Assembly (NCBI GenBank): GCA_023653785.1
Contig: JAMKCH010011875.1
Coordinates: forward strand, 1 to 64,000
Direction: 5' to 3'
Length of the DNA stretch: 64,000 bases
From: Ophioderma brevispina
Lineage: Eukaryota > Echinodermata > Ophiuroidea > Amphilepidida > Ophiodermatidae
Part shown: positions 20,442-32,654 of the stretch, one piece after another
Layout of the letters: the number at the start of each line of letters is the position of its first letter
How positions within the stretch are numbered: position 1 is the first letter of the stretch
Notes under the pieces: generated by a model
What the model was told of the DNA's origin: nothing
Databases searched by the model: none
Seen by the model: only the letters and a program-made list of their open reading frames with translations
Translations under genes and position numbers: made by a program

Positions 20442-21487
20442 TGATTAAAAGTATTAGTTTCTCATTTATTTTAGAAAAGATTTCTCACGGGAACAGTCTA
20501 CTTTAATGATAAAAAGAGAGCAGGGGATTCCATGTGTTGTTGTTGAATTGTATACCTGTTAGATAGATTGCACAGTGGGTAAAATGGAATTCCCCCAAGA
20601 TATAAACTTAGCAACTGGAGTCACACTTTTTTGCTTTAAGATCAACACATTACTGATCTGGGAATCCCCCATAGAGTTATAATAAATGTGGAATATAAAT
20701 CAGGTGATTAATTTTTTGTGAAATCTGATTTTACACGTGCTAAGTTTATGTTTATGCATGATGCTGTGGTAATAATCGATTTTAAGACTTTGGGAACTTT
20801 TGGTGATCCAATATATATGGAGATTTGAGTAAAGTCTCGGGGCGCATCCAGCAGTTTTTGAATCAGGAGCTATACAGTATGTTATAATATTTTTAATCAC
20901 CTAATGGTAGATTTTAGCTCTACGTATGCCAGATTTTATACTTTGGATGCCGCCTGAGCTTGATGCTAGATTGTCTGCTGTCATCTTTTAAGCCACAGAG
21001 CTCAGTTTTTGAATCAAAAGGGCATTCCCGTTTTTGGTCCCTATATGAGGACATAGCGACACACTGATGGTGGTATAATACCATGGATTTTTATTATGGT
21101 GGAACCTAGTGTCGTTGAGGAAAGCCCGTCTACTTGAACTGCTGGACAAAATTACCTTCAAGACTCAAGAAGATTTTCTTATGGAATATACATGGATATT
21201 TAATGTGAATTATGCGCTGTCATTTTGGAGTCTTCGCTGTGAGGACATATCAAGCGTTGAACTGCAATACTTTCAACACAGGGCACTTGAGAACCAAGTA
21301 TAACCTAACAATGTGGGTAATTTTACTATGTAATTTGGTTTTTGACATACCAAATTCTGAACCAAACCATTTAAAAATCATTGAATTTGTTTTTACACTA
21401 TATAAAATTCAGATCACTTGGCACAAGGATGAATTTTTTGTGTTTGAAAGGTATTTCTGACCTTTACGCCTACGAGACGTCATAACA
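20442..21487 (+). repeat. solo LTR of Gmr1-like family
   Basis: This begins TGATTAAAAGTATTAG and ends CGAGACGTCATAACA. It aligns along its length with the inverted copy 24754-25817: TTTCTCACGGGAA near the start, TTAGATAGATTGCACA at about 20560, GAACTGCTGGACAAA at about 21137, TTCGCTGTGAGGACATA at about 21232. The last 280 bp match both LTRs of the element at 7660-12216. A TATATAAAA box lies at 21399. No coding sequence follows, so it is probably a solo LTR. No clear target duplication was found. Confidence 0.62.
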
Positions 21488-21639
21488 GAAATGCTGAAGT
21501 TCCATCGTGAAAGAAGGGGTATTTACGTGATCGCATGAAATAGAAATAAGGTGTCATTCAGTGACATTTGATTACCGAGTGCATCAATGAATGCAGTAAC
21601 CATCCATTGGGATGGTTAGGGATGCATATTTGTGGGGTC

Positions 21640-22254
21640 ATGGTCAATGTAGGGTCCATTACCGGTCATTGACATATAGCCCATTGGTCTTGGCCAGTGG
21701 TGATCTTGAGCAAGTTTGGTGGGCTATATAACTCAACTTGGAAGAATGTTTTGAAGTTGGGGTCAAAGTTCAAGTAGGGTCATTGGAGGTCAACAGGCAT
21801 ATTGGCCATAAGTGGGCCTTCTGTGCATACCATACCAGAGTTCTGGACCGTGGTTTTTCTTTAATAGTATTTTACTAGGGCGTCCTTGGTTTTGGCTATC
21901 ACCTGTGTGTTGCGATCACCTGGATTGAATGACTCTCAGGTTTTGCGGTTCATTTGACTTGAATGACCCCTGATGTCCTTGTCATGAGCTTTAAATTTGC
22001 TCAACATCCCCGCGCCCCGCCCACCAAATTTCGCCTGGATGAAGTTTACCCCATTTGACCTTGAATGCCCTGGTGACCTTGTTTTGACCTTAAAGATTTT
22101 TTGGCATCAAGTTTCAGGTCCATACACCAACACCAATGTTTACCCCATTGCCTTTGATCTTGAATGACCCCTAATTCCGCACTAGCTGAGCATACCTCTA
22201 GATGAGTCTACTGGAAATGTATTTACCTAAATAGCGCCCCAGGTGCTTCATACC
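21640..22254. repeat. degenerate GACCTTGAATGACC-rich repeat
   Basis: Scattered TTTGACCTTGAATG, TGACCTTG and CATACACCAACACC strings look like diverged outer units of the tandem array that follows. No open frame of note is present. Confidence 0.45.
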
Positions 22255-23295
22255 CTACGTCCAAGCCTGGGTAGAAAGCACGGCCAAGTACCCATAATGG
22301 GCCCCTACATACCTTTTGACCCAAATAACCCCTCGAAAACGTGACCACAAAACTCGTATGGCGAAACTCTACCAACATATCCAAAACTCATATCCATACG
22401 TCAAAGCACGACCAAGGTACCCGATAACGCCCCCTGGATGACCTTTGAATCCAAAAACCCCCTCTAAAACGTGACCACAAAACTCGGTACGGTGAAACTA
22501 CAACACATCAAAACTCATATCCATACGTAAAAGGTGAATGACCTTTGCCTCCCAAATGACCCCTCGCAAACGTGATCACAAAACTCGTACAGCGAAAATC
22601 TACCACCCTACCAAACTCATATCCTATATCAAAGCACGACACGAAATGACCCCTGGATGACCTTTGACCCAAAATGACCCCTGGCCCTCGCAAACATGAC
22701 CACAAAACTCGTACGGCAAAACTACCACCAATACAAAAACTCTTATCCCTATACAAAGCACAGCCATGTTACCCTATAACGACCCCTAGATGACCTTTGA
22801 CCCAAAATGACCCCTTGAAAAGGTGACCACAAAACTCGTACGCCGAAATTCTACCACCATACCAAAACGCATACCATAGGTCAAGTACGGCCAGAGCTAC
22901 CCGATAAAAAAAAAAAAAAAAAGACAAAAAAAAATAAAAAAAAAAAACAAAAAAAAACACAAAACAAAAATAAAACATATGGATTATCCCCCGTATGTCC
23001 TTGACCCCAAAATGACCCCTCAAAAACATGACCACAAAACTCGTACGGTGAAACTCTACCACCAATCAAAACTCATATCCATACGTAAAGGCACGGCCAA
23101 GCTACCCAAAAACGATCCCTGAATGACTTTACCCCAAATGACCCCTCAAAACGTGATCACAAAACTTGGTATGGCAAAACTACCACTGAACATACAAAAC
23201 TCTTTATCCATATATCAAAGCATGCCTGTTACCCGATAACGACCCCTAGATGACTTTGACCCCAAAATGACCCCTTGAAATGTGACCACATTTAA
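22255..23295. repeat. 126-bp tandem array with TGACCTTTGACCC motifs
   Basis: Eight units are spaced about 124-127 bp apart, with one short unit and one enlarged by A/C-rich sequence at 22905-22980. Each contains ACCACAAAACTCGTACGG, CTCATATCCATACG and variants of GATGACCTTTGACCCAAAAT. Starts of the ACCACAAAAC landmark are near 22344, 22468, 22571, 22698, 22825, 23029, 23154 and 23280. The last is cut after ACCACA. It lies between the two opposed LTRs. Confidence 0.72.
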
Positions 23296-24753
23296 GGAAC
23301 TGTCAGAGAGCATATGGAGATTTAAAAAAAAAATATTGAAATGAAAATTTGAAGTAAAAGTCCAACTTTAAAGGCTCATAACTGAAAAGGCGGCCATCTA
23401 CAAACATTAACTGCACATGAAGATAGAGCCTTTACAATACAGCTTTCCCGAAAAAATTGACAGGGCTCCGCCGTCTGACATTCCCCTTTAGGGAACGTCA
23501 TTGGGAACAAGTTCCACACAGGCCTAAATAATTATAACCAAATAGCATGATGGAGCAATCTTCAAAAAGGACAAACAGCAAATCACAACAGGTCCATTAA
23601 TCTGGTAGGCCTATCCCTTTGCACCCAATGGAGGTAATTTGTTAACCTTAAGACACAGCATACACTAATTAGGCAATTTTGGGTCTCTCTTCGTACTTTT
23701 GCCGATTATTCTCTGAGACTTGGTTGCAAAATACCGAGTTATTAGCCCCCACCATAACTTAAAGGGCCTTCTTGATCCTCTGGTATACATCTTCAAGTAA
23801 ACCTTTCACTAATTGACATGCAAGTTTTACATCAGTTGTAGCACTTAGGCATTGACCTACTAACTACGGCCCTGTTCACACCTTACCTGAGGAAGAGGGA
23901 ATATTTGACAAACTATTTTTAAACATATCATATTTTTCAATCCCAGTCGGCCTTCTTCTTGATACCATAGTTAACTTAAAATATTTAGTTAATTTAATCA
24001 TGTCGCATTATTAGAACTCAGTGTTAAGTCATTTACCACATCACTTTCACCCCACATTCCATGTGAAAATTCACGGGCTGCAAAAATTGTTGATGTGGTC
24101 TGGTTTGTTTACACTAAATCTACTCAAGTCAATGAACTGCACTTGGTTTGACCTCAGTCCTGGTAAGCCCTTGCATGCGTGGTAGATATGGTAACACGGA
24201 TCACTGTTATAATTTTCACCCGAAAAACCCCACTAGAACCGTTTAACCGTGCACACATAGAGTAAACCAATCGCATTCAGTAAGAAAGACGCCAAGCGTA
24301 CTCCAAATTATGGCCCAAACTTGACATACAAAAAGATACAAAGTTACCTAAACTGACTCCCGTCACTGAAATTTTAAAAATCAGCAAGACACCGATTCCC
24401 TGTGTCGACTTCCACTAGCAGCTTTTTCGCAAAATGCAAATAAAACGCCCGACTACTAGTAGAGAAAATAAGAACATGCCGCTCTCGATCAACTAACCAC
24501 AATTCAATGAATGATGGTTACAAATGGGAGGATCACTGATAGAATTTTAACCTGAATATTAATTTTTAAAAATTGGGGTCTTTCAGTGACAGTTAAAAAA
24601 ACGGGGTCCTTTCAGTGACAGCAGGTTTTAAAAGGGTCGATAGTGCCACAGATCCCTGTAACCTATTTTTAGGGAGTGCCCCCCCCCAGGTTTTTTTAAA
24701 AATGGACGTTTTTGGTAAAAAAACAAAAGGGCTATGGTACCGTACAATGATAG
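23296..24753. other. non-coding between array and inverted LTR
   Basis: No gene is recognised. A small duplication, GGGGTC(C)TTTCAGTGACAG, occurs at 24571 and 24603, followed by a C-rich GGGAGTGCCCCCCCCC string at 24673 that resembles other element ends in the window. Confidence 0.45.
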
Positions 24754-25817
24754 TGTTGTGACGTCCGTACGACGTCAACGGTTCATGAAAAGACTTACAA
24801 ACAAATAACTGAGCCTTCGTGCACAATGATCTTGAAATTTAATATAAACAGTTTAATGATTGTATTGAGTGGTTTGGTTCACGAATTGGGTTATGTCCAT
24901 TTAAAAACAATATTAAATCTATTTTAAAAGTACACACAATTATAGGATTGATACTAGTGTCCAACAAGAATGTGCACTAATGTCCACAAGAAATGTTGCA
25001 GTTCACCGTATGTCCTCACAGCGAAGAACTTCATAATGAAAGCATGCAAAAGTCACACTTAAAAATTCCTCAGGTAATATTCCATGGGTAATCTTCCTCA
25101 GTGTCCTGAAGATAAATTTGTCCAGCAGTTCAAGATGATCAAGGTTAAATAAGTCCCTCGATGACACTTATATGTTCCACAGTATATAAGTCCAAGATAA
25201 TCACACGATTTCTATCTGGTCAATAATGGTCGAATCCTATTTGATTCCCAGCACTTTTTGTTCAAGACGACAGTACTAATTATAGCCACTGTTCACGTGG
25301 AGTATTGAAAATATAATAAATCCTGGCAATGTATGTGAGAATATTAATTACCATTATTGTAGGGATAGCTATATCTGTTCTTACAAACTGGGGGTAAATA
25401 CTAACCTCTTACAACTCTGCTTTTAAAATACCATCCATTTCACAAAGTTCCCAAGTTTCTGATAAATAGATGATGCACACAAGCATCATGATAAACACAA
25501 CCTTGAACTATGTTCTGACCAATTAGAATTCATATAAATTTATCTCATCTGAATTGAATACACTTTTCAACATATAACTTAATGCGGGACCTCCGATTTT
25601 TGCAACATGTTTTTTCTTAAAGCATTTTAGAAGTTGACTCAGATTTCCAAGTTGACATCTTGGGGATTCTCATTGCCCTCTAATGTGCAATCTATCTAAC
25701 ATGTGACCTTGCACAACAAATCCACTACCTGGGGGGAATACCCTGCTTGCTCTTTTTTTTCCCGTGAGAAATCTTTATCAAATAAAATTGAGAAAATCAA
25801 ATTTAATATCTTTAGTC
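24754..25817 (-). repeat. solo LTR of Gmr1-like family (minus strand)
   Basis: Read on the minus strand it starts TGACTAAAGATATTAAATT and ends ACGTCACAACA. It has the same landmarks as 20442-21487 in the same order, with more changes. It also shares CTTCGCTGTGAGGACATACG and GAACTGCAACATTTCTTG with the element LTRs. The two solo LTRs form arms of about 1.05 kb in an inverted pair separated by 3.3 kb. Confidence 0.62.
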
Positions 25818-26314
25818 AGCAGAAAAATGGAGGCTATTAATCTAATAGCTATATTATTGACGTGTATTTCATTATGACGTTTAGCCACCAGACATGTTGG
25901 TGGACAAGATGCATGTATCATTCAGGACTACAATACTATTAACTACTAACCCCCCTCAATTACCAACAAAACCCAACATGGATGGCAGGACGTGGGTTAT
26001 GTACAGTTCGTAGTGCACAGCACCAAAGTGGTTTGTTCTGTTTTGAACAGATTTAAAAGCTTCAAGTCAAAGTAACATGTACAGTTTTGTTGGGTTTTAG
26101 AAGGTAGAGCCAGATTAACAGGCCAGGTTTCTGTTGGTTTTGTAGTGGCCAGCCATGCTCTACACCATGTCTCATTTGTGCCTGTGAACAACAGTGATAG
26201 CAGTGTTCTGTTTGGTGGGTATAGATAAACTAACCTATGAAATGACTGTACTGATTTTTTGGGTTCATTGAATAACCCATGATAACTTCTTAGAGGTAGA
26301 GCCCAGTATACATA

Positions 26315-26354
26315 TGAAGTGTACAAAATAGTTTGTACAGTTTTGTACACTTCA
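26315..26354. repeat. perfect 14-bp inverted repeat
   Basis: TGAAGTGTACAAAA (26315-26328) and TTTTGTACACTTCA (26341-26354) flank a 12-base loop that itself contains GTTTGTACAG. The surrounding 26000-26400 is rich in TGTACA/TTGTTCTG strings. It shows no coding potential. Confidence 0.7.
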
Positions 26355-26399
26355 ATAGTTTCATAAGGTATGTGTTTGTACTGTTTTGTTCTGTATGGT

Positions 26400-27800
26400 A
26401 GCTATCTAGTGAAGAGAGAAAAAAGGGTTAGGGTTAAGCTGTCAATCGATCCATGTTTAGCGATTGCAAAGGGATCATTAACAGGTGAATGTATTGCCGT
26501 ACTGGAATGCGTCTTATCTTGTCCACCAACATGGCTGGCTATTGAATACGGTCTATAGTCATCCACTTTCCAATATCAAAATCAAAATGAGTACCATCAT
26601 GCCTAGTATGACATCAAGATATCTCTTACTTAATTTGAAGCAATATTCTGAATCTTTTGCAAAACATAAGTTAGAAAACCAATTTGTATCTTTACAACTG
26701 TTACCATGCACATGCAAACCTGTAAAAAAATCACAATTGCACATTTTTGCAGCTCCAGAATGGCAAAAAGGAATGTTCAGAGCAAATTTCAAGAGACCAT
26801 ATCTCGGAAACCATATGGAGTATGAATTTACTTTTTTGCATGTGTTCGGTTTGACCGCAGTAGAACATTTTGACAGTTGAAAATTGGAGACGGTCACCTG
26901 GGAACCTCTGGTTAATTTGACATGGAATAACCCTACAAGTAAAATGCCCTAATGGGGCCATGGTCCTACAAAAACGCGTGACTAGCAATATAGGGTATCA
27001 AATTCAACCAATTGTTCTTTTGCTTGGACCCAGGTCTTGGATAGCGTGTATTTGAAAAGGTCTGGTCTTGGATAGGGTAACCATTTGAACAGATCTGGTC
27101 TCTGGTACCATTTCATTCATTTCTGGTCTCATGTAGGGTCACTGCCAGAACCCTTGTAACTCAGGTGGTTAACCAGTCTCGTGTACAGGTTACCCCCAGG
27201 AGTGCTTTGCTATTTTATATCCAGGTTGGAAACAATTTTGTATTGTGCCACCATTATACAGGGCTGGAAAAAATGTTAAATTTCCCTGGAATACAATCCA
27301 AATTTCCCTCGAAGATTGCAAAATTTCCCTCCAAAATTTCCCTTCAATTCTTATGTACCGTATTTCTTTATTTAAAGGACAAAAATTTCCCTCCAAATAT
27401 TAAAATTTCCCGGGAATGTCATTCCCAAATTCCCCATTTTTTCCAGGCATGGCCACCAACATGTGAATTCGGAATAAACAGCATGTTTAACATGTTGAAG
27501 CTGAAGGATATGGTACGTGGCAGAATACTGAATTCATTCGGGTTTTTTTACGAAATTGGTAATTTCTCAAATTAGAAACCGCGAACGGGAAATCATAATT
27601 ATTTCTTCAGATGCACTATGAGGTACAATATGCTCATCCACCAAGGACACAGTTCAGTGGGTTCTACTTGCACATACATTGACTTCAGCTGACTTTGTCA
27701 GGCTTGTGTGATCTGGGTATCATATATCACACTCTAAAACCAGGGGGTTTATTTTTCTAAATACATTGGTGAATGAAAGCTACTGAACTGTGCCAAGGGA
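26400..27800. other. non-coding, dispersed-repeat-like
   Basis: A 131-codon open frame (26485-26880) has no domain and ends in a repeat-like ACGGTCACCTGGGAACC stretch. Several AAATTTCCCT(C/G) strings between 27270 and 27430 form a simple degenerate repeat. No gene is supported. Confidence 0.45.
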
Positions 27801-27862
27801 ATTGAGATTTTACTAGCTCATAGAGGGCATGAGTCTGAGCTGAGTGAGGCTTAGTTCTGGTA

Positions 27863-27928
27863 ACCAAAACCAGAGGTCAACATTATCTTTTAACACTACT
27901 CGTTCATCTACTGACCTCTGGTTTTGGT
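27863..27928. repeat. 17-bp perfect inverted repeat
   Basis: ACCAAAACCAGAGGTCA (27863-27879) and TGACCTCTGGTTTTGGT (27912-27928) enclose 32 bases. This lies in the left arm of the larger palindromic region. Confidence 0.72.
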
Positions 27929-28303
27929 ACCGCTGGTAAACGGGAAATGTACATATAACCAGAACAGTCGAAATTTGCGAAGTGCACGCCTTTTCATACT
28001 GCTGTACACTTACCTAAAAACTATATTGTCCAAATAACACTCCACTTGTGTGCTCTAGATACTCGTCCATCAACCTGTACTATTCATTTTTTGATATGTC
28101 CTTCCAGGGCGATAAAATTTATGTAAATATAAGGGCCTTCCAAATTACTCGAGAGAAGTTTTCACTCAGATGTTGACATCCAATTTTGACCTACGACCTT
28201 GCTACGACTTGTCAGGTAGCTAGAGCTATCCCACGGGCGTATTGAACTCAAAAAAGGAACGCGCTCATTTGGTCTTGTTTGGAGTGATTGAACGTGTATG
28301 GCT

Positions 28304-29110
28304 CTCACATCGGGATGAAGTATGGGTATGTGCCGCCTCTAAGACCCTCATTTTAGGACCATTTCAGTTCCAGAGACCCTACTTTTTATGTCCAAAGCTA
28401 TATTCTACCACAAATTGATGGAATCGCATTTTTTAATAATTTTTTTGGAAACCTTCAACTAACAGTAAACCTAGCCTGTTAAAAATTGCTTTTGATAAGG
28501 CAAGGTTCTCACATCGGGATGAAGTATGGGTATGTGCCGCCTCTAAGACCCTCATTTTAGGACCATTTCAGTTCCAGAGACCCTACTTTTTATGTCCAAA
28601 GCTATATTCTACCACAAATTGATGGAATCGCATTTTTTAATAATTTTTTTGGAAACCTTCAACTAACAGTAAACCTAGCCTGTTAAAAATTGCTTTTGAT
28701 AAGGCAAGGTTCTCACATCGGGATGAAGTATGGGTATGTGCCGCCTCTAAGACCCTCATTTTAGGACCATTTCAGTTCCAGAGACCCTACTTTTTATGTC
28801 CAAAGCTATATTCTACCACAAATTGATGGAATCGCATTTTTTAATAATTTTTTTGGAAACCTTCAACTAACAGTAAACCTAGCCTGTTAAAAATTGCTTT
28901 TGATAAGGCAAGGTTCTCACATCGGGATGAAGTATGGGTATGTGCCGCCTCTAAGACCCTCATTTTAGGACCATTTCAGTTCCAGAGACCCTACTTTTTA
29001 TGTCCAAAGCTATATTCTACCACAAATTGATGGAATCGCATTTTTTAATAATTTTTTGGAAACCTTCAACTAACAGTAAACCTAGCCTGTTAAAAATTGC
29101 TTTTGATAAA
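28304..29110 (+). repeat. 204-bp tandem repeat, four near-identical copies
   Basis: Units start at 28304, 28508, 28712 and 28916 with CTCACATCGGGATGAAGTAT. By eye they are identical except for one T fewer in the fourth copy's T run and the junction base of the first. No open frame crosses the array. Exact 204-bp spacing and near-zero divergence imply a very recent expansion, or possibly an assembly artefact. Confidence 0.9.
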
Positions 29111-29901
29111 GTGAATTTCAGCTCATCTCCAGTGGACATTTAGATTTCCTTTTCAAAATCAATACGCCCGTGGGATAGATCTAGCTACCTGCCAATGGAT
29201 ATTATGACATGATGCAAACACAACTGCTTATTTAAATTGTGAGTCGCCCAAATAGTCTCTTAGTTTTAAAAAAAATCTACCCTCCTTTCGTCCATTCAGA
29301 AAAGATATCATGTTACTACTTCTCTGCTCCAAAATAGCACCAAAAAATCATGATTTATCTTCATATAAAACGACTGGCCAGTGATACTACTGTGTGTTCA
29401 CAATGTCCTGGCCCGACACCGCAGCGAACACGTTTGAAGTCGCGTTCAAACACTCCAAACAATACCCATACATACTCGTAAGTTTGTCACGTGTATGACC
29501 CTGGTATGACCAATGACGTGACCTTTAACCCCACTTTGCTCATGGCCAAACTTAGGATAAAATTGCCAATCTGTGTTGATCGCAAAAATACGTCAAAAAA
29601 CATTATTTTTCAGTGGTGTACAAGCTTGAAACTGCAACATATGGAAGACAAGGTATGTGAGATTCTTCGTATCGTGGACATTTTCAGGTAACTTGCTTTT
29701 GTTGTTGTAAATCTAGGAGGAAATACTGGTTTTATTATCCGTTCATTATCCCGCAATAGCTCCGTTCTGAAACTAGAGGGACGTTCAATGATAATGTACA
29801 GTGTTTAAGATAATGTCGACCCTCTGGTTTCAGTTACTGGAACTAAGTGAGGCTGAGCTGAGTAGGCTACCACAACTTGCAAAATAATCAGGGATTTCCC
29901 C

Positions 29902-30136
29902 CCGGGCAGTGGCGTATCGGGCCTACCCGCTCTGAGGGGGGCAAATTTCCCAGTGGCGTGGTGGAAATTTTCCCTTCAGGGGGTCAAAAGGCCAATTTTT
30001 CCAGGACGAAGGGCTACAACACGGGCTTGATTTAGCATGATTTTTGCAAATTTTTTCATGCCAAGTCGCCCCCCCCGGCCGGTCGGCAGTACCTCTCACA
30101 AAATTCACACACCCCCACCCCCCCAAACCGCGCCAC
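29902..30136 (+). mobile_element. non-autonomous element with 11-bp flanking repeat
   Basis: GGGATTTCCCC occurs at 29891-29901 and 30137-30147. The left end contains CAGTGGCGTATCGGGCC, and the right end CCGCGCCAC is roughly its complement. The internal sequence (GGGGGGCAAATTTCCC, GGGTCAAAAGGCCAATTTTT) matches the inverted relative at 20030-20205. CAGTGGCG ends resemble hAT-type termini, but 11 bp is longer than the usual 8-bp duplication. Confidence 0.5.
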
Positions 30137-30147
30137 GGGATTTCCCC

Positions 30148-31390
30148 TGCTTTTTTTGCTTTCGAACATGAGACGCACAAAAACCAATAATAACTTCAGA
30201 TTATTTTACTGAAAATTTCAGAAAGAGTTCAATATGTACCCCCCTGTAACATTCTTCAGGAAAAAAATTCTTTTTTATTTAGGGCCTACACTAACAAATA
30301 TACCCTAAACACTAATCTTTTTTTTTTTTAGCAACCCCAACAAAAATAAAACCTAATTTCGGTACATGTACAACCTGAAGAGAGGTACAATGGAACTCTG
30401 CCAATGTTAAGAATTAGAAAATTTAGGCCAAAAAATAAATGTGTTTGTCTCAAAGCTGACGCGCGCGTTGTAAATTTCGCCGAAAATTGAAAAAAAGTGT
30501 ATTTATGCGGGGGGGAACTTTTTTTTTCAAAAAAAAAAGTCATGAACTCCGATTTTTGTTGATGAATGAAAAAAAACTGAAATTGTGAAAATGCAACGAT
30601 TCACGCAATTGCGAATCTCGGAGGTGAACTGACTATTTTACGTTGAAGTGAGTGCAGAGACGATACTTAGTGGGCACCAGCGTGTGAAGAGTGGAAAAAA
30701 ACTCCACCACCAAATAAATGGGCATATTACTCCGTGGTAAGTGTGCAGGGTGGAAACTGGCACTAAAGCGGCGTTTAGGCGTCGAATTCGCAAATCCAAA
30801 TTGGAAGACCCCCATACATTAATAACATATTAAAGTTTTATCGTTGTGCAATCCATTGATATATGATCCTTGCAAAATATTGCCGCGTAGTTCAAAAGCG
30901 CGCATTACGTGTATTCAATGCGTACTTTATTTATGGTGTGCGGGTATAGGTCAATCTGCAACTTAGCGTATTACATGTGCTTCGCGCGAAAGTAACGATG
31001 ATACAGTTATTCTTAAAGTAAATGAATCTGCAACTATAAACAAATGGATCCTCCACAAAACTGATAGAACAAAACTCTTACCGTGTGCAATTTGAACTCT
31101 TGTTTGGGGGAAATCCATGTGTGGATCTGAGGCAGGAAATCGCTGATGTTGATACTGCCATGACTGCAGAATTCGATACCATGGTAATATGTAACACGCC
31201 AGGTGAAAGTATCAGTGGGCGCATGCCATTGATATTTTTAATTTGCGAGCACAAAGAGTTAAAAATTAAAAAAAAAAAAAATACCGCATACTGCATTACT
31301 TTCAACGCCACTCATCAGCTGTGGAGCCAACTATTTTTTTTTTTTTTGGCCTTAGAAACATTTAAATGAAATGATGGGTAGAAGAAAAGG
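30148..31390. other. non-coding; weak splice-like signals
   Basis: Possible donors exist (CCGTGGTAAGTGTG on plus at 30728; CACACGGTAAGAG on minus ending at 31076). A short minus-strand exon of about 85 bp between TTCTGCAG and that donor can be drawn. No domain or supporting second exon was found, so no gene is called. Confidence 0.35.
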
Positions 31391-31397
31391 AGTAGCA

Positions 31398-32095
31398 CGT
31401 ACCGATATGCGGACGTGTCGCGGTGATAGTAGTCCATCTAGAAGGACTCGTTTTCCCACTGACTATCCACCAGCGCGTAGCGCCAATGGGCGGGTGACAC
31501 TGTGTACAAATGCCCATAGACGATTCGCAGGCATAGTAATGCAGTGAGATGAATCTTGAAAAGAAAAGCCAAAAATGTTTAATCATCGCCGGTTGCAAAA
31601 TGATCTAATACCACCTTAACGGAGAGTGTAAATGCATAATGTAGGCCTTTATCGTAATTTTGCATAAAACGGAATAAATCCCAACCCAACCCTAAATTTT
31701 GATGGCCTTCTTAATACATTTAGAAAAAAATTACTTTCAAACCATGTTAAAAAATAAAATTTTTAGCTTATCTTTTCAGGAAATTAATATTATTTGCCAT
31801 AGTAATATAGCGCCACCAGGGACGATAAGTAACTGATTATGTATGCCGTATGACGTATAATCGGGAATGCGTAGCCTCACAGCTCCAGTACGGACCGGTG
31901 ATCCATAGAACGGATTTCATGCAGAGCATGGTGCAGTATGCGTCCACTTCGTTGATCGAGTGTCCTATCCGATTTTATTTAGGATCCCTGGTTAAGCGCG
32001 CTCCGCGCTCGGTGGATCGGTCCACAGGGGGGTGGACACCGGGAGAAACGAGGGGTCCTTCTAGATGGCCTAGGTGCCATAGCGGTACATAAACA
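31398..32095. mobile_element. MITE-like element with long imperfect inverted ends
   Basis: The left end (GTACCGATATG, then GTCCATCTAGAAGGACTCG, TTTTCCCACTG and CCACCAGCGCG) is inverted at the right (CGCGCTCGGTGGATCGG, CGGGAGAAACGAGGGGTCC, TTCTAGATGG, CATAGCGGTAC). Both tips contain TACCG or its complement, compatible with a TA target. About 500 bp of non-coding sequence lies between the arms. Confidence 0.5.
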
Positions 32096-32654
32096 TGTAA
32101 ACACGGAAGTAAACCGCTGCAGTGATGTAAACCAGTAAAAACCGAACCGGGACTTGAGTTACACACGATCGGAAGGAATGTTTTCAAATCCTATCACGTT
32201 GTACTACAGGTCGCCGATTTCGGACACGGGAATCGCTGAACATATCTGAAGCATGCATAATAATTTCTAATGGCTCATCTGTTTCCAAGCTCCATGCAGC
32301 ACTGACGATCGCAAACTGCAGTGAATCAATGAGGTCACTGGTCAAAGGGTTGAGCCAGGGATCCTGAGCATGTGATGGCGCGGTTTGGTACCACGACTGC
32401 ACACGCGTTCCAGTCGTTGTGAGAATGATTTATAAATTGAATTGATTTAGCCCATTCGCATTTCATTTTTCTCAGTTATATATTGCTGGCTCTTTGGAAC
32501 AATTGCAGATAGCATGTGTATGAATCAGGAGTGATCTTTATGTGCCAAAAAGTTCCGAGTTGTTCAAAGAAAAAAACACCATGCTAAAACACTTTTTTGC
32601 GAAGATGAAAAATGACAGATAAGCTCGTTTAAAGAATGTGCACGCTATGGAAGC

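Larger units (their letters stand above)
27820..29870. repeat. partly palindromic element around a tandem array
   Basis: The left part (AACCAGAGGTCAACATTATC at about 27868, GAGTGAGGCTTAGTTCTGG at 27842) is inverted at the right (GATAATGTCGACCCTCTGG at about 29809, CTGGAACTAAGTGAGGC at 29839). An inner pair, GGTAGCTAGAGCTATCCCAC (28211) and GTGGGATAGATCTAGCTACC (29171), flanks the 204-bp array. A third pair (TTGTTTGGAGTG near 28277 and CACTCCAAACAA near 29453) is out of nested order, so the structure has been rearranged. Confidence 0.55.

Noticed and set aside
26485..26897. Overlapping open frames of 131 (plus) and 112 (minus) codons
   Set aside because: No motif, and the sequence looks like a dispersed repeat.
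31060..31180. Possible exon with splice-like borders on either strand
   Set aside because: Both strands give plausible but unsupported readings; no domain and no partner exon.
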